Source: Pogonophryne albipinna (Eukaryota; Chordata; Actinopteri; Perciformes; Artedidraconidae). Taken from it: 64,000 nucleotides of DNA. The notes under the pieces were generated by a model. It was not told where the DNA came from. It worked only from the letters and a program-made list of their open reading frames with translations, and made no database searches. Position 1 is the stretch's first letter. Every line of letters begins with the position of its first letter. Positions 18,684 to 32,004 of this stretch are shown piece by piece. The DNA is taken from NCBI GenBank assembly GCA_028583405.1, contig CM053264.1:10657030-10721029 (forward strand), in the 5' to 3' direction. A program made the position numbers and the translations under genes.

Positions 18684-18731
18684 AGGGAAAAATCTCTACA
18701 CACAATACACATAACGACCAGGGTCGTAACA
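18061..18731 (-). mobile_element. Apparent solo LTR with 5-bp target duplication
   Basis: The 671-bp segment starts TGTTACGCCC and ends GGGTCGTAACA, giving TG...CA termini with a short inverted repeat (TGTTACG/CGTAACA). GTTCC flanks it on both sides (18056-18060 and 18732-18736). No gag or pol frame is adjacent, so it is best read as a solo LTR left by recombination of a Ty3/gypsy-like element. Orientation is uncertain; a TTTAAGC box followed by pyrimidine-rich sequence suggests a minus-strand promoter. A (CA)n tract has expanded inside it. Confidence 0.75.
18589..18679 (+). repeat. (CA)n microsatellite inside the solo LTR
   Basis: About 45 CA units lie near the right end of the LTR 18061-18731. 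Confidence 0.97.
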
Positions 18732-18736
18732 GTTCC

Positions 18737-21700
18737 TCTCAAGGATTTGTTATACTTGCAGTAGTTTTCAGCAGCTGGTATGCCTATTATGTTTAATAAA
18801 ACTAGTGTGATTCATCAGATCAGTGTAACTTTTTAGTTGTTGTTGAAGGTGGCATCCCCTTTTGTTGACTTTTAAAATTGGTTTAACTTTTTATTACGTT
18901 TTGATTAGCCCAGCATGTTTCAGTTCAATCTCATTTGTATCCAGGAAAGAAGCCTGGAAGTTGTGCAGCATTATTTGCTATATCAAATTTTGTAAACTTT
19001 TGCAAATCCTTGTTTTATGCATCCCTATTTGCAAAGATCATAATTGAATTCAGTTGCTACAATTGTTTCAGCAGCCCCAACAAATCAATGGCAGGGAAAC
19101 AGCTCAAAAATTCCAACCTTTTTATAATTGATCAGATATTTTGAGGCGTGACTATTTTCCAGCAAGCACACGATGGAACCGTGTCACACCGATAGTGGGA
19201 GTCATTTAAATCCACATTAACATACTAAACAACATTATAAACATTAGAATATCTGCTGTTATTTCCTCATGGTTCATTTAAAATGCATGAATAGAAATAG
19301 CTTTAACGAGTAAAGCCTGTAAACACTGCTTGCAAGATTAGAAAAATAATGCCATGTTTATAATATATCATAAAAGTTGCCCAGTATTTTCATCACAGTC
19401 AATTATTATTTAGCTCTTTTAAGATATATTTAGCCTAAACTGTGTCTCAGGGCTTCTTAACATTTAATAAACTATTAATGTTTTATACCCACCTAACGTG
19501 AAGAAACTCAGCTAACTGACGATACGAACCATTTTTACCGAAACAAAGCACAAGTCTCACAAGAAGCGTCGAAATGAGCCCTGAGCGAAAAAATGCTAAC
19601 ACACTTGGCACAGAACTCTAGGTATAAATACTTTATTACTTATCGGATCTGCACAAATAATATATCAACTAGCAAGCTGAGATTCCACAGATTCCAGAAA
19701 TATTAGTATCATCACTGAGCGATCAGAACTCGAGGCATGGGAAGCAAAACCAGACATCACACGACGTAGCTTTATGGAGCAAAATCGGGAAATGTGTCTG
19801 ACCTTTTGCTGTTTCTGATCAAAAGTTGTGTTCAATGGCATTAAAACGATAACATCGCGGCTGAAGGTGAATCCATAGGTCAATCCAATGTGTCTTTGTC
19901 ACTTAGAAATGATTACTGATAATCCATCATTCCATTTTTATGTCAAAAACTGAGATTTCATATTAGCTGCTATGATAGCTACTAGAGTGCATGACAGCTT
20001 CCGGTTTTGGGTATTCTTGCTACCATCACTCTCACTCCTTATTTGGTAACGTGTAGGTGGATTTAGGAACTCCCCCTTGATTCTATTGGCTCTAACGTTT
20101 CAACAGAGGTGTCAATCATCAAAATCGACGAGGGGGGCCAGAGATATGGCAAATCCACCCAAATGACCCCAGAAGTGTTTTTTTTTTGCTAAACCTCTCT
20201 TAAAAAGGTCAAATATCACTTGTTTTGCATCCATTTTGATACAGGGTACTTATTATATGTTATGGTTTGGATTCCTAAAACTTTTAGTCTACTATCCCAT
20301 CATTCAAGGGTGGTTTTCACTATAAGTAATGTTTTTTTACTATGTTCAATCTGAATTTACTTTAAAATTAAAATAATCTATATTGATTCTGACTTTTCTA
20401 CATCCAACTCACAGGTTTGTCATTGCTTTGAGAAAAAAGATGATTAATTTACCCCTTTTAGAAGTGAAGTGAATTTGTTCTGGGAATGCCATTTTTGAGC
20501 CTGAGACCTGGAAAACAGTCTCGGGGCTTAACTGGTTAAAACATGTATCTGAGAGCAGAACTATTGCAGTTACATATGGACGCTTATCAGTGAAGTGATT
20601 ACATTATGAGTGCAACCAATCACTGTGATGAAAACAAGGAACTAGGGCTGAGATGAAGATAATTATCCTCTCAGTGCACCAACATTTAGAGTTTCTGTGG
20701 GTTTATGTTTGTCAAAGCCTGAAGTGATTTGAGTTTGTTTTCTTCCTTGTGTGGCCTTTTCCTCAGGGACTGATTAAAATGACTAAAATTGTAAGCATTT
20801 AAGACGGGTGCCACGATTCCAAAAATATCTGTATTAATTACCAAACAAACATTGATACCATGCAGCCTTTCCCGTCCCATTCATCATGAGATCACACCCG
20901 TGACTGGCACACCATTTCAAATGAAATGCAGATTCTGATGTAAATGTGTTCAGTGCGGGACTCAGTGACCAGCCAGCAGAACCAATAGGGAAATCAATAC
21001 GGCAATTCATCTAAAATTAGCTATCATGAATACTAATGAAAACGCACACTATGATAGATCTTAAATGCCTAATCAGAGCAAGGATTTCAGTTGTGGTGGG
21101 TGATAATGAAATGGAAAGTTAGTGTTCATATAGCCTGGGAGGTTGATTTGATTAACCAGATGCTGAGTCAGTCTGATAGTAAACTAGTTAAACATGACTC
21201 ATCAAGCCTGGGGCTAAATTAATTGTCTAAATGTGTCAACAGTTTACAGCCTGATTAATGTTAGTATTGATGTGAGTAAAGCACAGGAAACGTGCTTATC
21301 TATTGCACTTCGGTTCACCCTCTTCACACTTTCTTATCTTCTCATGTGTGTTATTTTCTTTAACATCTTGCCAAAAATAGAGCGAGTAGGAGTGTGAAAT
21401 AAGTGAGTAGGGGGGATAGACCCTCAGCCTTTAACATGATTCCGTAATTATTTTAGTTTGCCTAAATATAACCGAGTTTATTTTGAAAAGCCGTCAGCAA
21501 AATACGATGCATGTCGCTGGACATTCGTAAGAACACCCAAAAAATGAGGAATAACTTCATCACACCAACTTTTGTATAATGATGTGTTGGCCCATTTGCA
21601 TTATTTATCAGCGATCATACCAAACTGTTTTCAGATTTTCAGTATTTCCAAAGACGAATAAATCAGATGTACCATCATGTCATTGAATGGGTTTTATCAC

Positions 21701-24700
21701 AGAATTTTCAATATCCCAATACCATTCACTGTGTTGGTCATTTTGGAGCCTGGACTTTTTCCAATATCCCCCCCAGCTCTCCTCGTCCTCAAACAGTGTT
21801 TGCGGGCAGGCTAGATAAATTAGATTGACTCTGACTGGCATCAGAAGATTGTGATAATTGTGGCTTATTGCACTTTTCTATTCTGTTTTTCTCAGGAACT
21901 AACCTGCCTGTGCTCACCTCGCCGTTATTGCCTTCTCGCGGCTATTTTTTTGTATTTGATTTAAGGGTTATAAAAGTTCATAATACAAGTTATTCTGTGT
22001 GAGGCCTTTCTGCAGCCAGTCCTATTATAACAGTGGAATTGCATTTGATGTTTTGCGTTCATTTATTTTCCGTGCAGGATGCAAAAGGCAATATATCGCA
22101 AGAAAAATTATTTAAATCAATACAAAAGTGTTGGAAATTGAAAAATCATACAGCAATACATATACATTTCCTTTGATTTGTACCCAGTGGAAGCTATAAC
22201 ATGTGAGCCTAGACTCTGGCATGAACAAATACACAGTAAAAATAGCATGACTTATCTTTTCTAAGATGTTAGAGATACAATAGGCTCTTTCTCCCTACAT
22301 CCAGACAGATGTATGAACAGTGACTCGTTCAAGTGTTCAGTAAAGAACTCTCCATTTCCACGTCGATCCTTTGTGTCTCCCATTGACGCCTGTGCCTTGT
22401 ACTTTATTCTCCATATCACATCAATCAACCCTTTGTTATCATGACTATAAAAGGAAACCCGGGAGTGGGTAATAAAGGTTTTAAAATCATTATTATTCTG
22501 CATATAGTACCCTTCCTTTGTTGTTCCCCCTTCACAAGCTGCCTTGTTGAGATGGAACAAATTAATTGTCTTTCCGATGGTATAGGAAACGTATGCATTA
22601 ATTTTGAAGCAGTGCATCATTCTTTTGTCACCTGTCTTGAGTGCTATCCAAAAAGAAAATGATATGTTATTACATCAAGGATTTTCAATGGCAGTTGTCT
22701 TGTCCTGCATGAACGCAACACTCCACTGCTTACACTTCAACTGGCCTCATCCAACTTGTATTGCCCAGAAATATATTTGCCTGAGTTCTCCCTTGGGATT
22801 GCAAAATGTCAACTTCTGCAAAAAATGTAGACCAAGGCAAATATATGCAAATGCACATCTTGTCAGTTGACTCTTTGTGAGTGGCAGCACAAAGGAATAG
22901 CAGGCTGTATCTATATCCACCCTGGACCGCATGCGTAAAGATAACAGAGTGCTGCATTGATGCTGTTCGCTCCAACATTTGGCGTCAAATCACACACTCA
23001 GTGTTTTGAGAGACCTTTTTTATATGCACCCCACAGTGTGGGAGGTACTGACATCAGTCCATCAAAGTGCATTCACCTGCTTCCTTAGGCTGCGGTATGT
23101 CAAAACAAACTTTGATATCTCACTCTATTGGAAGACGCATGACAGCTCTGTAGTGCTTTTGTTCAGTCAAAAACCCTGCGTGTAATTGCGGCTGCACGCT
23201 GTGTCTATATCATAAGCATGTTTGCAGGCATCCATGTTGCTGCATTAGCATATTTATGTCTGTATCTTTGAGTGTTTCCAGAGCAGAGCATAGGTGTGCA
23301 ACAGCTTGCTGCAGTGCTGTCGCCGAGCCAGCATTAGTGTGCATTATTTATCCGCCTGCAGACTGATTCGGAGAAAGGCATAACCATAGCAACCAGAGCC
23401 AGGCACACACACACACACACACACAGTAGCGCGCTGTGAAGAGAAACATCGGTTATTCCGGCATAGCAGTTGCTGGCATTGACCTAATCTCAAAATGCAT
23501 ATGGTTCGGCGAGTCTCTCGCATTGTAGTTCTCAAAGAGCGAGAAATGAGGAGCTTTATGATGCTCTGCAAGGCCGGTGTTTTTTCATTCAGAGGGCATC
23601 CTGGCTGCTACCCCACCCCCCCACCCTCACTCGATCCAAACAAATGGCAAAGAGAGAAATTCTTTGTCAAAGGTTGGGGATGTCACAAACACCAATGTGT
23701 GCTGGCAGATCCACAAACGCAAGGTTGGAACTGCATCGCACCGCCCAGACAGTTTTTCGTTTGGTTTTGTTTGCACTCATACCACTACTGATTGCAAGAA
23801 AAATACTATGGAAGGATGGTGTATTGATTAAGGGTCATAACCCTCAACTGTATTTGTACTCGCCTCGAGACTTCGGTGCAGGCTGCAAAAGACTAGCATT
23901 GACAATTATTGTGGATAGTATTTTGAGGGAATGGCATAAGAGCTTCTTTTTTTTTGTCCAGTTGACAGGATTGTTCTGGTCACAAAGTGGGCCATCCAGC
24001 CAGTGTCACAGTTTAAAGTACCCTCTTTTAGCTTCTGAGGAAACTTCTGTACAGATCCATTGTTATCCACACATACAGTATAGATGTATTTCCATGCTTC
24101 CAAGTGTATCCCAGCAAACTGGAAGTAGCCAGCGTGTACTTGCCAGTTCCCACTGTGGAATGCCATCAGGCTGTCTGGCAGAATGATTGACCATACTTCA
24201 GGGAAATGAAAGGGTCTGTGCCAGGATCTGAAATGAGGAGATGAGTCCTGAAGGACATGGGAGCAAGCCTGTGTTGGCACCAGTCAAAGAGCTCCAACTC
24301 CAAAACCGGGAAACTATAATAATCTCAATCAGTCCGATGATGACTGTTTGTCATTCTATAGGATCTGGCATGTAAAATGAGAGGATGTTACGTCATGTTG
24401 TCAGGCCTGCTTTGCACAAACACATCTGCCCACACATGAGCGGTGTTGTGTGAAAGCAGGCATCAGGATTGCTTGTTTTCCAAATCACACATTTCTGTTC
24501 ATTCTGTAGCCAAATAATTCATTGGGCTAGCGTTGTTCTACAATGCTCAACAATTATACTGTACTGTATGGTAATAAACCTTTCTTTAGTTATAAGGTGA
24601 ATACTCTGAACAACCCTTTTGTACCGCTGTCAGAGAGCTGACAACAAACACATTTAGCGCCCCCAACCCCCTCCATGAGTGCAATAACAGTGGCTCCGTC

Positions 24701-26090
24701 GGGTAGATTACCCCCGACATATATGAAGCCCCGCTCCCCAGACGTTGCCGCTCACCCGGCTCTGATTTATCGTTTCAGCGCCTCAGCAATCAAGTGCAGC
24801 TGAGAACGATCAGCTCTGTGTGTGACAGCAGCACTGGTTCAGATCAGGTGAAACTCATTAGTCTTTAATTAGTTCTCATAGCCTTCAGGGACAGCTGCAT
24901 CCAAAGTTCAATATACGCTAAACAATCCGGCACCGTCGCAATTCTCTGGTGCCACCACTGAAAATCATGTGGCAGGTAAAAGTCATTATGTTTACTAAAT
25001 ATCAAAATGTGTGGTTATGGTCAAAAGATACAGTCAGCCAGTGTCATCTTTAATTTAACCCGGCACTGACTAAAGCACCTTTCCCACTAGACAAAAAACC
25101 CACCAACACATGGCAGTTTGCTTTAGTGGAAACGGTTATCATCGGCACAGAGTTCCATGTCACCAATTTTATGTTTTAAACAAGAAGCATATTCACTCTT
25201 CTGAGATAGCTCTGCTCTGACATATTAGCTGCTTGAATCATAATGGCCTTTCTGTCAAACCGAGTGTCAGTTTCTCAAGCAGCACTCGATGATTGTATCT
25301 GCTCCTGAGTCCCCCCACCTATGCTAGTCCATGTAAACACACACAAACCAGCCCTCATAGACTCCTTGCTGTCACAATTTGTATTAAGATCTTATGTGGA
25401 CCCATACCTTTTTAGTACATGTGGCCTGTGTAAAATAGTCAATAAAAGTGAATGTTTCTTAAGATGTGGAGCAGCCATGAAAATGATTAAATAAAAAGGA
25501 AATAAACAATCTGGGAGCGATGACAACCACAAACAAACAGAAGTGTAGAAACATGTATTGTGACACACACAGGGTGTCCTACATTGGCAGTGTGGAGTCT
25601 TTGTAGTCTGGAAAGGAAAACAACTTTCTCACTCTGATTTGAAAGCTTTTATTGTGGTTGTATAACGCGATAGCAGATGGAAGAGTGGGTCTTTCATTTG
25701 ACCTTAATTTTTCTTTTTCATGTGGCGTTTCCAAAATTCTGTGAAGAGCATTTTCCAACAAGGCAGTCCAAGGTGCTTTGGGCATTTATATTCTATGTAA
25801 GCTCTTCTTCTGATTATTGGTGCAATAAAAGGTTCAACGTAAATGTAGCCGGGGTCGAGATTACTCCACTCTCACAAATAACCTCCATTCAAGAGGTAGG
25901 GGATGGAAAAAACAGAGGCTGTAGCTCCTGACTCCCGCCTTTATCGTCACCACCTCCGTTGATAGCTAGTGGTTTCGCCCTCAACTCATGACAAGAGCGT
26001 TGTGATCACTGTGATTTACCCTCGGTAGAATATATAAGCAGAGATGTGGAACATGGCAGAGAGGCATGCAGGCCTTCACAAACCATTTGC
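18737..26090. other. Intergenic sequence; one possible transposon end near 20508-20540
   Basis: CAGTCTCGGGGCTTAACTGG followed by TTAA (about 20516-20538) resembles the terminus of a TTAA-type fish DNA element, and a weaker similar word lies at 19444-19462. The two are in direct rather than inverted orientation, so no element is called. A 180-codon frame at 23644-24186 overlaps an antisense frame and shows no domain. Confidence 0.45.
23403..23425 (+). repeat. Short (CA)n microsatellite
   Basis: About 11 CA units in otherwise unique sequence. Confidence 0.9.
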
Positions 26091-26094
26091 TTAA

Positions 26095-26782
26095 AGGGGA
26101 CCTATCATGCAAAATGCACTTTGTGATGTATTTTATACATAAATATGTGTCCCCGGTGCGTCGGGGAACTCACGCAGCGTCAGAAAAAAAAAACCCCTCT
26201 CTCTTTTCCTCCGTACCCAAATCTTTTAAAAACGGGTGTACAACAAGCGGATACAGATTTCAATCCGCTGTGACGTCGGAGGACCAACAGAAAGTTGCTA
26301 TCAGAAACAATGCCTGACGTGTTTTGGACGTAATCTCGTCTTTGTTTACATTAGCAAGCCTCGCTAACACTCAGAGCTAACCTGTACTGTAGAGCACATG
26401 TGTTTAAAAAGCAGGAAATAAAAAAAAGAACTCACCTTGTGATAAACCTGCAAGAGAAAAAGCATTTGAGCTCCATACTATTTCAGACATAATCCTTGAC
26501 GTGGTTTAAACAGGATGGCGTTTTATCACAGCAGAATTTAACTTTATCTCCGGTAGAATTCTGATCAGGCATTAGCTCCGCCTCCTCTTATTTATTTTTT
26601 TCAAGCTAAGGACCCAAGATCCGCGTTTCTCTAACAGGGCTGCAAAAGAGGGGTGTGAGCAGTATGAGGCATGGCTACAATGGGTGATCCGTTTGGTATT
26701 TTGAAAAAGAAACTTCACAGACATGTTTTGTATAGGTATGGCCCTACAATATATTTTGAAAATGTAGCATGATAGGTCCACT
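26095..26782. mobile_element. TTAA-flanked DNA transposon, non-autonomous
   Basis: Inverted ends AGGGGACCTATCATGC and GCATGATAGGTCCACT are bounded by TTAA on each side (26091-26094 and 26783-26786). TTAA target duplication is the mark of piggyBac and Kolobok superfamilies; the sequence alone does not decide between them. The 688-bp interior has no transposase frame. The terminus is a familiar high-copy fish repeat. Confidence 0.82.
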
Positions 26783-26891
26783 TTAAGTGATTCTTCACCC
26801 TAAATATTTGAATACAATGTATCTAGTGTTTTATTTTATTCCTTAAGCACCTTCAAAATGTATTGGGTCATAGCATGCTCAAAAACGTGTA

Positions 26892-27847
26892 GGGGAGAAG
26901 GGGGTAAGTTGAGCCAGTGGGTAAGTTGAACCACCCCCTGTAACCAGGCAACGCCTTATAGTTGTAATCAAGTGACCAGAAATTATGCAAGCTCCACCCA
27001 TTTCTCATTGCCTGCGAAAGAGAGATACTCAGTATGGTCTGGTAAGTAAACATTTTTACAAAAAAAACGTTTTTTTGCTTGTCAAAGTACATTTTCTAGA
27101 TGTCAGCTATATCGGCTGTCATGTCAAAAAAAAGTGTCCAGGTTTAAACACATATATTGTATATGTTGATGTGTTGGCAGCGTATTAAACCATGTGAGTC
27201 ATTAAGCTAAAGATGACTCTGAATTTTAATGCTAGGCTATTGTTTCTAAAATGGTGGCTATGGGGTAAAGTGAACCACGGGCCTTGGGGTAAGTTGAGCC
27301 AGTTTTCCAATGGAGAAATGAATGAAAGCAGGCCAAGTTGATAATAAGAGCTCATTGTAGGCTACATTTAAAGTTGAATTTACCCTGTGTTTGATTGGTA
27401 AGATGTATGAAATTGTATCACCATTTGTATGATTACTTTTCCTTTTAACATGTTAAAAAAATGTTTATCAATTCAATCAAAATTTATATTAAAAATATTT
27501 GAAAAACTAAGCTTGTATTTGGTTTGTTATTTATTGTTTAGTTACCTTTAAGATTTGTTGTAGGTATGCCCAGGTTTGAACAGGTATGCCCAGGTTTGAA
27601 CAGTGGTTCAATTTACCCCCTGACCTGGATCAACTTACCCCTACACTGGGGCAAGTTGAGCCACAAGACTTTTTTTTGTAAAAGTAATATTTTCACTGGC
27701 CTTGATCAAGTATTAATTATTATCATTGCCATTAATAGGAGACATCCTGAATTATAGGTGTGTGTTTTCATTTTTACTATGTGTCATTTCTCCTTGCTTA
27801 GAGGACAGCATAACAAAAAAAATGGCTCAACTTACCCCACTCTCCCC
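26892..27847. mobile_element. TA-flanked inverted-repeat element with GTAAGTTGAGCC motifs
   Basis: The left end GGGGAGAAGGGGGTAAGTTG and the right end CAACTTACCCCACTCTCCCC are inverted copies flanked by TA on each side (26890-26891, 27848-27849). The word GGGTAAGTTGA(G/A)CC, or its complement, recurs inside near 26920, 27290, 27610 and 27645. A GGTATGCCCAGGTTTGAACA unit is duplicated at about 27563-27601. This is a well-known type of fish repeat. The superfamily is not clear from the ends, and no coding sequence is present. Confidence 0.75.
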
Positions 27848-29949
27848 TATTTATTGTGCAAAATCCCATGCATTTGGTTTCACAGTACTCCGTAGAGCTC
27901 CCATAAACAGTCTTGTGTAGGAGATGCATCTTTGTTGGCTACCAGAGGACACTATTGTTAAACGTTTCCCTGTTCCATTTTAATGTCCTTTAAAATGATC
28001 TTACACAGAGAATAGTCCACCAGAGGCGGTTTAGTGTCATTGAAGAATCGTAATGAAATCAAGCTCCCTGTTTTGGCCAAACATTGTTCCACGCCAAATA
28101 TTATTGCTTCATTTATCATGCTGCACCTTTTCCAGAGTACATTTCCTCAAAGAGTTTTCGCTCTGGTGTCTCATTCAGATGCAGGAAGTGACCAGCTGGA
28201 TTTCTGCCAGTTTAATGTTGCATGAATCCAGTAATGGATGCTCGGCTGAAATGGTCCTGAGTTGAAAAAGCAATTCTGACAAACAGACCTTTCCAGTTGT
28301 CTGCGGGGACACAAAGGTCCTCTCTCTGCGGTGAATTTGTGGCCGGTCACTAAATTTCCCTCACCCCTTGTACGTGAGGGAACGGTAAAACTGTCTCTTG
28401 GGCACGCACTTCATAAAAACCTGAAGTCAGGCAAGGCAACTTTCATCTATCTCTGACACGTCCCATTGTTTAGCTTCTTTGACTTGTCTCCTGTTCCCTT
28501 TCTGTTTCTGTCACTTGCTGTTTATTTGCCTTCCTTTTTTGTCTCCCCTGCTTTCTATCCCGTTGTCATCGCGAAATGACTCAGCCACCTCGAAGGACCC
28601 ATCCTTTTTTCCACGTTTACGAGTGTGGCATTTTACTATTGATGTCTGCTTTGAATACGCACTGGCGGTGTCAATAAAATGACAAGCATTCATCTGTAGT
28701 TACGTTACATCAGGGAGACAGCTTTCTGCCATACAGAGAGTGTTTCTGAAGATTATATACTCTTAAAAGTCACTGCAGACTATTTTACGTATCCTCAATG
28801 GCCTTAAAAGGTGATGGCCCATGTATCTTACCTTAACTATTTAGGACAACGATTCAATGTTGTTGCAAATCCCCTCAGAGGCAGCATTAAGTGGGATGAC
28901 CACGAGTGGAGATCAAGGTATGCGACTAAACAAACCGTTACCTATATTCTGTTAAGTTGCTGTGCACATTGGTGCTCACAGAGCTTTTAGTTTGGCTGTC
29001 GTAACTTTGTCTTCCTTAGCCTCTTTTACTTCCTTTACTGTAAATGCTTTTCTAAGCATTAGTAAGGCCCTCTTTGTGAAGCCTTCAAAATAACGGAATT
29101 AACTGTCTTTGTAAGTATCCAATGTGGCTTCGGAATCACCCAAAATGCACAGTAAGTCGCCTTTACTGTGGTTTTTAATCAGTCCATATAGTTCACAGGC
29201 AATTAAACCTGCCCATATAATTGTCTTTATAGCCTTGTTCCCTGAATGTGAGAAAAATCCCCCCCATCGAGCTTGTAGACCTCCATTAAATTAAACTAAC
29301 AATGTCTGGGAAATGAATCAATCTGCATATAATATGAATCGTTACTGTGTCATCGTCGACTCTTGACTATTGATCTCAGCGTAATTACATTCCCCTCCAA
29401 CTCCCCTCAGGAGCGCAGACGCACAATTAGAGAGGACAGGTGACAGTGTTCAGCCGTGTCGCTCAATAAAAGACTCCTTCCATTGGGTAATTAAAAATCA
29501 TCGGATGTCCTAAATGAGCGAAATCAAGGTCTCTTCTTCTTTTCTCACTTCTTTCTCCATAACCCCTGGAGGAAGCTGGGAAATGTTTGACTTTATGTGT
29601 AGCTAATTGACCAATTTTAGTCAGATAAAAGTGTTGTTTTCCCACCAGCTGTGAGATTGGATTTGTCCTCCCCAGTATTTTCCTCTGGGTGGGATATTAG
29701 CTGCCGACTTTCCAGTGTTGCCAGAGAGGACTCTGTGAGTGAGAGATAAAAGAGGGGGGGAGCAGGCGCTAAGACAATTAATCTTGTAGAACAGATGTTT
29801 TGTAGTTCGACGTAAAATCACCACATATCCTCTTTAAAGGGGCAGGACCTTTTTACATGGTCATCAACCCTTTAGGACCATCAGGACCATTGAACGCCAA
29901 TGCACATAAAAAGTGTGCCACCTTGCCTTTGGCCTGTGTGATGTATAAA

Positions 29950-30250
29950 ATAAAAACGATAGGCATCCGAGGAGCCAGTTGAGGTGGTTCGGGCACCTAG
30001 TTAGGATGCCACCTGGGCGCCTCCCTAGGGAGGTGTTCCAGGCACGTCCAGCTGGGAAGAGACCAAGGGGTAGACCTAGGACCAGGTGGAGGGATTATAT
30101 CTCTTCGCTGGCCTGGGAGCGCCTTGGGATCCCCCAGTCAGAGCTGTTTGATGTGGCCAGGGAAAGGAACGATTGGGGCTCTCTGCTGGAACTGCTACCC
30201 CCGCGACCCGACCACGGATAAGCGGGAGAAGATGGAAGGATGGATGGATG
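29950..30250 (+). mobile_element. 3' end of a LINE, C-terminal reverse-transcriptase ORF remnant
   Basis: Translation of 29979-30221 gives a peptide starting LRWFGHLVRMPPGRLPREVF and containing RGRPRTRWRDYISSLAWERL. This is the conserved tail of ORF2 in fish non-LTR retrotransposons, and it ends at a stop. The sequence then passes into GATAAGCGGGAGAAGATGGA and a (GATG)n tail, as described for the Rex3/RTE group. Upstream of about 29950 the LINE is lost, so the copy is 5' truncated. The family name is a suggestion from the GATG tail. Confidence 0.8.
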
Positions 30251-30292
30251 GCATCCGAAACCTTATTTACATTATTTGAAGACAGTTATACA

Positions 30293-30627
30293 CAGGGGTG
30301 CACATAACTTTCTTGGTGAGAGGGGCGCCTCTGTTTCGCGGACCGGGGGGGGGGGGGGGGGTATTGAACGTCGACGGGAGGGGTGGAGGTGGGCGCTAGT
30401 GGAGCGTGGAACTCGCTCCGGAAGTTGTGGCACAATTGCGTTGTACACACCGACGTTAAGAGCAGCCCCGTCTGTGCGCACGGCGACCGGCTCTGTCGTC
30501 CGGTGATCGCAGCGCCTTCTGGAAATGCTTTACAAGTCCGCCGGTACGCAAATGCGCTTAGTGAGACAAGTGACGGTAGGCATTTCAGATGTTTGCCGCA
30601 CACGCGTACCAGTTATGTGCACCCCTG
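30293..30627. mobile_element. 335-bp hAT-type miniature element
   Basis: The ends CAGGGGTGCACATAACT and AGTTATGTGCACCCCTG are perfect 17-bp inverted repeats. Flanks are GTTATACA (30285-30292) and GTTATACG (30628-30635), an 8-bp duplication with one difference. A 17-base G run lies inside at 30345-30361. A diverged, inverted relative is nested at 7908-8255. It lies just beyond the LINE tail at 30250. Overlapping open frames in both directions are not convincing genes. Confidence 0.88.
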
Positions 30628-32004
30628 GTTATACGAATATGTCAATATATAATTTGTATGGCATCATCACACCCAATGCACACACCGATTTGCATGATGA
30701 TCTTTCAATATTGACTTTCAATAATGACTGTGTTACATCCTAGGCTGTGATGGCCTGACAGCATGACCAAGGCTGCAAGGAGAGAATGTCAACAGTGCAT
30801 TGTCTGTAAACAGAGCAAAGCTTTTAAATGAATGCAACAAGGGCAGTAGAGAGAAATCCTAGTCCAAATCTCCCCACTTTTATTCAATCAGTGTACATAG
30901 TACATCTTCTCCTCACAGTTGGTCCCTTATCTCCCGCTAATTCTTCTTTCCTCCCCGTCTCTGACAATTGAAGTGAATCAAATAAACCCCCCTCTGTTTC
31001 ATGAAAGCAGTAGTGCCAATTTGTGAGTATGAGTATCTCTTCCTCTCCGTCTGTTCCCCTCTCTTTCTTTCATTACCTCACTTTCCCTTTATAAAGCTGA
31101 AGGTGTGCATTGCATAGTTATTCAATAATGACAGAAATGAGTGAGATGAGATGTACAGCAGCAGCGGCATGCTTTACCAAAGAGTAGCAGAATAAAGTAT
31201 ATGTACTTTATTACGATAACATACAGAACGTGCAGAAACTGAATGTGCGGTTATTTGTAGGAGACTTGGTGTAGAAACAAGAAAGCAAACAAGGAGACAC
31301 AGTCAAGGAAAAGAGGAGCTTCCACACGGACAGATGTTGCAGAGATAAAGTGTCCATTTCAGTGAGTTAAGCTTTAGTTTGCATGCAAATACAGCCCGTA
31401 CTGTTCCATAAAAGCTTTTTGTATAACCAGTGGATTGCAGTGGAAGGACATGACTTGGTTTAGATGTTTTCTGGTGCCTCTGAAGCTACTGCCAGGAAAT
31501 AAATTGTGTTTGTGTGTGAGCGTTTCAGTGCTGAAGACTCAAAGTCTGCCTCTGCCATTGTATGAACATTCTGCTGCCTTTTCTTTATTCTCAAATGTTT
31601 TGTTGCACGAGACAAAGGCTTCTTCACACTTTGTGACTTGCTAAAAATGTATGTAAGCAACGGTTCAATACGAACCCTTTTACATGATTAGGGTCGAGTA
31701 TGAAAACCTATATTTTTCTGTCTGTTTGGGATATTATTTGCAAACCTTCCAGCTCCTCGTCCCTTTCCCTACACACCTGCTTCATGAAAGATATGTGTAA
31801 TGGGAAGTGCGTGAGTAAAATGTCCATATGTATTGACTTTTTGGATACACCACCAATGAAAAATGTGGTAAGAAATGCTAAATATATTCAGACATAAAAA
31901 ATAAATGAAGAAATACAGGCACAGACCGGGGGATGAATAAATGAAATTGCTGGCTCCACCACTAATAGTTCCAACGGGGACTATAACAGCAAGTAAAACT
32001 TTTA

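Noticed and set aside
19444..20538. A possible TTAA-type transposon bounded by GTCTC(A/G)GGGCTT words
   Set aside because: The two words are in direct, not inverted, orientation, and the left one matches poorly.
23644..24186. A 180-codon plus-strand frame
   Set aside because: It shows no domain, signal peptide or recognisable similarity, and it overlaps an equally featureless antisense frame.
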